Below, one piece after another: positions 5,911 to 7,140 of a DNA stretch of 7,140 nt. The DNA is from Collinsella sp. (GTDB lineage: Bacteria > Actinomycetota > Coriobacteriia > Coriobacteriales > Coriobacteriaceae): positions 1 to 7,140 of the forward strand of contig DXLV01000062.1 of the NCBI GenBank assembly GCA_019414545.1, in the 5' to 3' direction. Each line of letters starts with the position of its first letter. The stretch's first letter is position 1. The position numbers and the translations under genes were made by a program. Under the pieces are notes generated by a model. The model saw nothing but the letters and a program-made list of their open reading frames with translations. It was not told where the DNA came from and searched no databases.

Positions 5911-6038
5911 GGCCGGGCGCAGGGTTACCTCCCAAATCTTTCCGCAGCGCAGGCCGGCGTTTGTCCGCAGCTCCGCAGGAGCAGGACAAATGCCGGCCAT
6001 GCGCGAGGACGATTTGGGAGGTAACCCTGCGCCCGGCC
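5911..6038. repeat. Long imperfect inverted repeat (128 bp), potential cruciform or long RNA hairpin
   Basis: The outer arms 5911-5938 and 6011-6038 are perfect 28-base reverse complements. Pairing continues inward after a small mismatch: 5941-5943 with 6007-6009, 5947-5951 with 6000-6004, and 5952-5966 with 5984-5998. The last block contains one G-T (G-U in RNA) pair, 5959 with 5991. At the apex GCTCC (5970-5974) and GGAGC (5978-5982) close a 3-base loop. Nearly the whole 128 bp can therefore fold on itself. No T run follows, no coding potential is convincing, and no obvious target-site duplication flanks it. It could be a palindromic intergenic repeat, a transposase-less mobile element, or a structured RNA. 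Confidence 0.9.
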
Positions 6039-6071
6039 GGTGAGACCCAAACCCCGCCATGCTTCTTATGT

Positions 6072-6096
6072 GCAGCAAAGCTAATGCTGCTAAAAT
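6072..6096 (+). promoter_or_regulatory. Candidate extended -10 promoter for ftsE with an overlapping inverted repeat
   Basis: TAAAAT (6091-6096) is preceded by TGC (6088-6090), giving the TGn-TAnAAT form of an extended -10 element, which can work with a poor -35. No convincing -35 is seen. The six-base inverted repeat GCAGCA (6072-6077) and TGCTGC (6085-6090) fills the spacer and abuts the -10, so it could be an operator. Transcription would start near 6103, about 40 bases before the GTG start. Confidence 0.5.
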
Positions 6097-6130
6097 ACAA
6101 AGCGCTCATGTAGTTTAAACGCACGACGAT

Positions 6131-6136
6131 AAGGAG
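6131..6136 (+). promoter_or_regulatory. Ribosome binding site fixing the GTG start of ftsE
   Basis: AAGGAG (6131-6136) is followed by five bases and then GTG at 6142. An in-frame TAA at 6130-6132 prevents any earlier start. This supports the GTG, and hence the long N-terminal extension, over the later in-frame ATGs at 6421, 6637 and 6673, which lack a comparable site. Confidence 0.75.
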
Positions 6137-6141
6137 CACCA

Positions 6142-7140
6142 GTGGGTAACCACTTCCGTACCTCCGGTGCGGGCGATGATGCCCCCAAGACGCAGACAGG
6201 CGTCCAGGGCAGCCGTTTCGCCACTCCGGATTCAGAGGGCCAGCCTGTTGCTCAGGCCCCCGCTCAGCCGGCAGATCAGGCACAGCCGGCATCCGATCCC
6301 TTTGCCTACAATCCCACCAGCGATGTCGCGCTTTCCGGCACGGCGGGTTTTGAGCCCGTTCAGGCCGTGACCGCTCGCGTGGAGCAGCCTCAGGCTGGCG
6401 CCGCCACGCCGCAGCCTACCATGGCCGGCATTCCCGACCCCATGGCCCCTGCGACGCCGGTTCCTCAGCCTGCGCAGTCCGGTCTCTTTGCCGCTATTCC
6501 CGATCCCACGCAGCCTGCTGCCCCGGTGGTCGAGAGCGATCAGGCCGCCGAGGTCGCAAGCCTCGATAACGCGCTCAACAACCCCGATTTTACGTCGGTG
6601 TTTGCGCCCATCGATCCGCAAGCCAGCCGCAAGAAGATGGCCAAGCAGGCCGGTGTCGAGCCCGTCATCCTTATGGAGCATGTCACCAAGATCTATCCGG
6701 CACAGCCCAACAAGCCTGCACTCGACGACATCAACATCGAGATCTATCCGGGCGAGTTCGTCTTCCTGGTCGGTCATTCCGGCTCGGGTAAGACCACGCT
6801 GCTGTCGACGCTCAACCGCGACGTCAAGCCGACGAGCGGCCGCATCCTGGTTGCCGGTCAGGACCTCATGAAGATCAAGAATCGCAAGGTTCCGTTCCTG
6901 CGTCGTCAGATTGGCGCCGTGTTCCAGGACTTTAAGCTTCTGCCTCAAAAATCTGCCTACGAAAACGTGGCGTTTGCCCTGCAGTGCATCGGCAAGCCCA
7001 AGGGCGTTATTCGCAGCCAGGTTCCCGAGGTGCTGCGTCTGGTCGGCCTGGCTGATCAGATGGACTCGCTGCCCGATCAGCTTTCCGGTGGCGAGCAGCA
7101 GCGCGTTGCCGTTGCCCGCGCCATGGTCAACCGCCCGCCG
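6142..7140 (+). CDS. ftsE: Cell division ATP-binding protein FtsE with a long N-terminal Pro/Ala/Gln-rich extension (3' end outside window)
   Basis: FtsE is the ATPase of the FtsEX complex, which sits at the division site with membrane partner FtsX and controls peptidoglycan hydrolases. The frame is open for 333 codons to the window edge. Residues from about 174 form the ABC ATPase: VILMEHVTKIYP, then PGEFVFLVGHSGSGKTT with Walker A at 211-218 (6772-6795). The Q-loop is VFQDFKLLPQKSAYENVAFAL, and the ABC signature LSGGEQQR is 314-321 (7081-7104). Walker B lies beyond the end. Walker A has His where FtsE usually has Pro (GHSGSGKT). FtsE normally starts within a few residues of the ABC domain. 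Here about 170 residues precede it, low in hydrophobics, rich in Pro, Ala and Gln, with a repeated IPDP (6430-6441 and 6496-6507). They form no membrane segment and look disordered. The GTG start is supported by AAGGAG five bases upstream. ftsX would be expected downstream. Confidence 0.93.
   Translation, partial: MGNHFRTSGAGDDAPKTQTGVQGSRFATPDSEGQPVAQAPAQPADQAQPASDPFAYNPTSDVALSGTAGFEPVQAVTARVEQPQAGAATPQPTMAGIPDPMAPATPVPQPAQSGLFAAIPDPTQPAAPVVESDQAAEVASLDNALNNPDFTSVFAPIDPQASRKKMAKQAGVEPVILMEHVTKIYPAQPNKPALDDINIEIYPGEFVFLVGHSGSGKTTLLSTLNRDVKPTSGRILVAGQDLMKIKNRKVPFLRRQIGAVFQDFKLLPQKSAYENVAFALQCIGKPKGVIRSQVPEVLRLVGLADQMDSLPDQLSGGEQQRVAVARAMVNRPP

Larger units (their letters stand above)
5774..6141. 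other. Gene-free intergenic region between the transketolase operon and ftsE
   Basis: These 368 bases hold no ORF I would call a gene. Short frames on both strands run through the inverted repeat and have no ribosome binding site or family resemblance. The contents in order are: an AT-rich patch with the palindrome AATTTAAATT (5778-5787); a block of short complementary segments (5802-5900); the long inverted repeat (5911-6038); and the probable ftsE promoter and leader (6072-6141). Confidence 0.7.

Noticed and set aside
5911..6038. CRISPR array or insertion sequence with terminal repeats
   Set aside because: There are only two arms, inverted rather than direct, separated by 72 bases that also pair. 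There is no spacer periodicity and no transposase.
5812..6292. Several short frames on both strands through the intergenic inverted repeat
   Set aside because: They read the same palindrome from both sides, have no ribosome binding sites and resemble no family.

Overview
The window looks like chromosomal DNA from a high-GC Gram-positive anaerobe. My best guess is the class Coriobacteriia (Collinsella or a relative). I infer this from strong G/C bias at third codon positions, a secA-prfB pair, a release factor 2 (RF2) gene without a frameshift site, a two-gene transketolase and the general look of the proteins. I could not run a database search. All supported genes are on the + strand; the long minus-strand open frames are GC-rich shadows of them.

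Layout. (1) Bases 3-1541 form one open frame that is a chimera. The first ~115 codons are an internal piece of DNA polymerase I, ending just before the O-helix. From about base 348 the frame continues as the C-terminal ~400 residues of SecA. Codon use changes sharply at the join, so I read this as a mis-join (assembly chimera or recombination), not a working enzyme. (2) prfB (RF2, 1541-2689) overlaps the secA stop by one base. It has an intact GGQ motif but an unusual SPT in place of the codon-reading SPF tripeptide. (3) A rho-independent terminator (2780-2807) sits directly in front of a YitT-family membrane protein gene (2820-3710). (4) An AT-rich leader (about 3740-3850) precedes a split transketolase operon (3918-4748 and 4750-5691), which ends in a strong terminator (5738-5773). 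(5) Bases 5774-6141 hold no gene. They contain a 128-bp, nearly fully paired inverted repeat (5911-6038), a second block of short complementary segments, and a candidate extended -10 promoter. (6) The last gene (6142 to the window end) encodes FtsE, the ATPase of the FtsEX division complex. It starts at GTG and carries an N-terminal Pro/Ala/Gln-rich extension of about 170 residues ahead of the ABC domain.

How the genes relate. SecA (protein export), RF2 (translation termination), YitT-like protein (membrane, role unknown), transketolase (pentose phosphate carbon exchange) and FtsE (division, cell-wall hydrolase control) are housekeeping genes in at least three transcription units. No phage, CRISPR array, insertion sequence or defence system is visible. 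The points most worth following are the RF2 SPT tripeptide, the long inverted repeat, the FtsE extension and the PolA/SecA junction.
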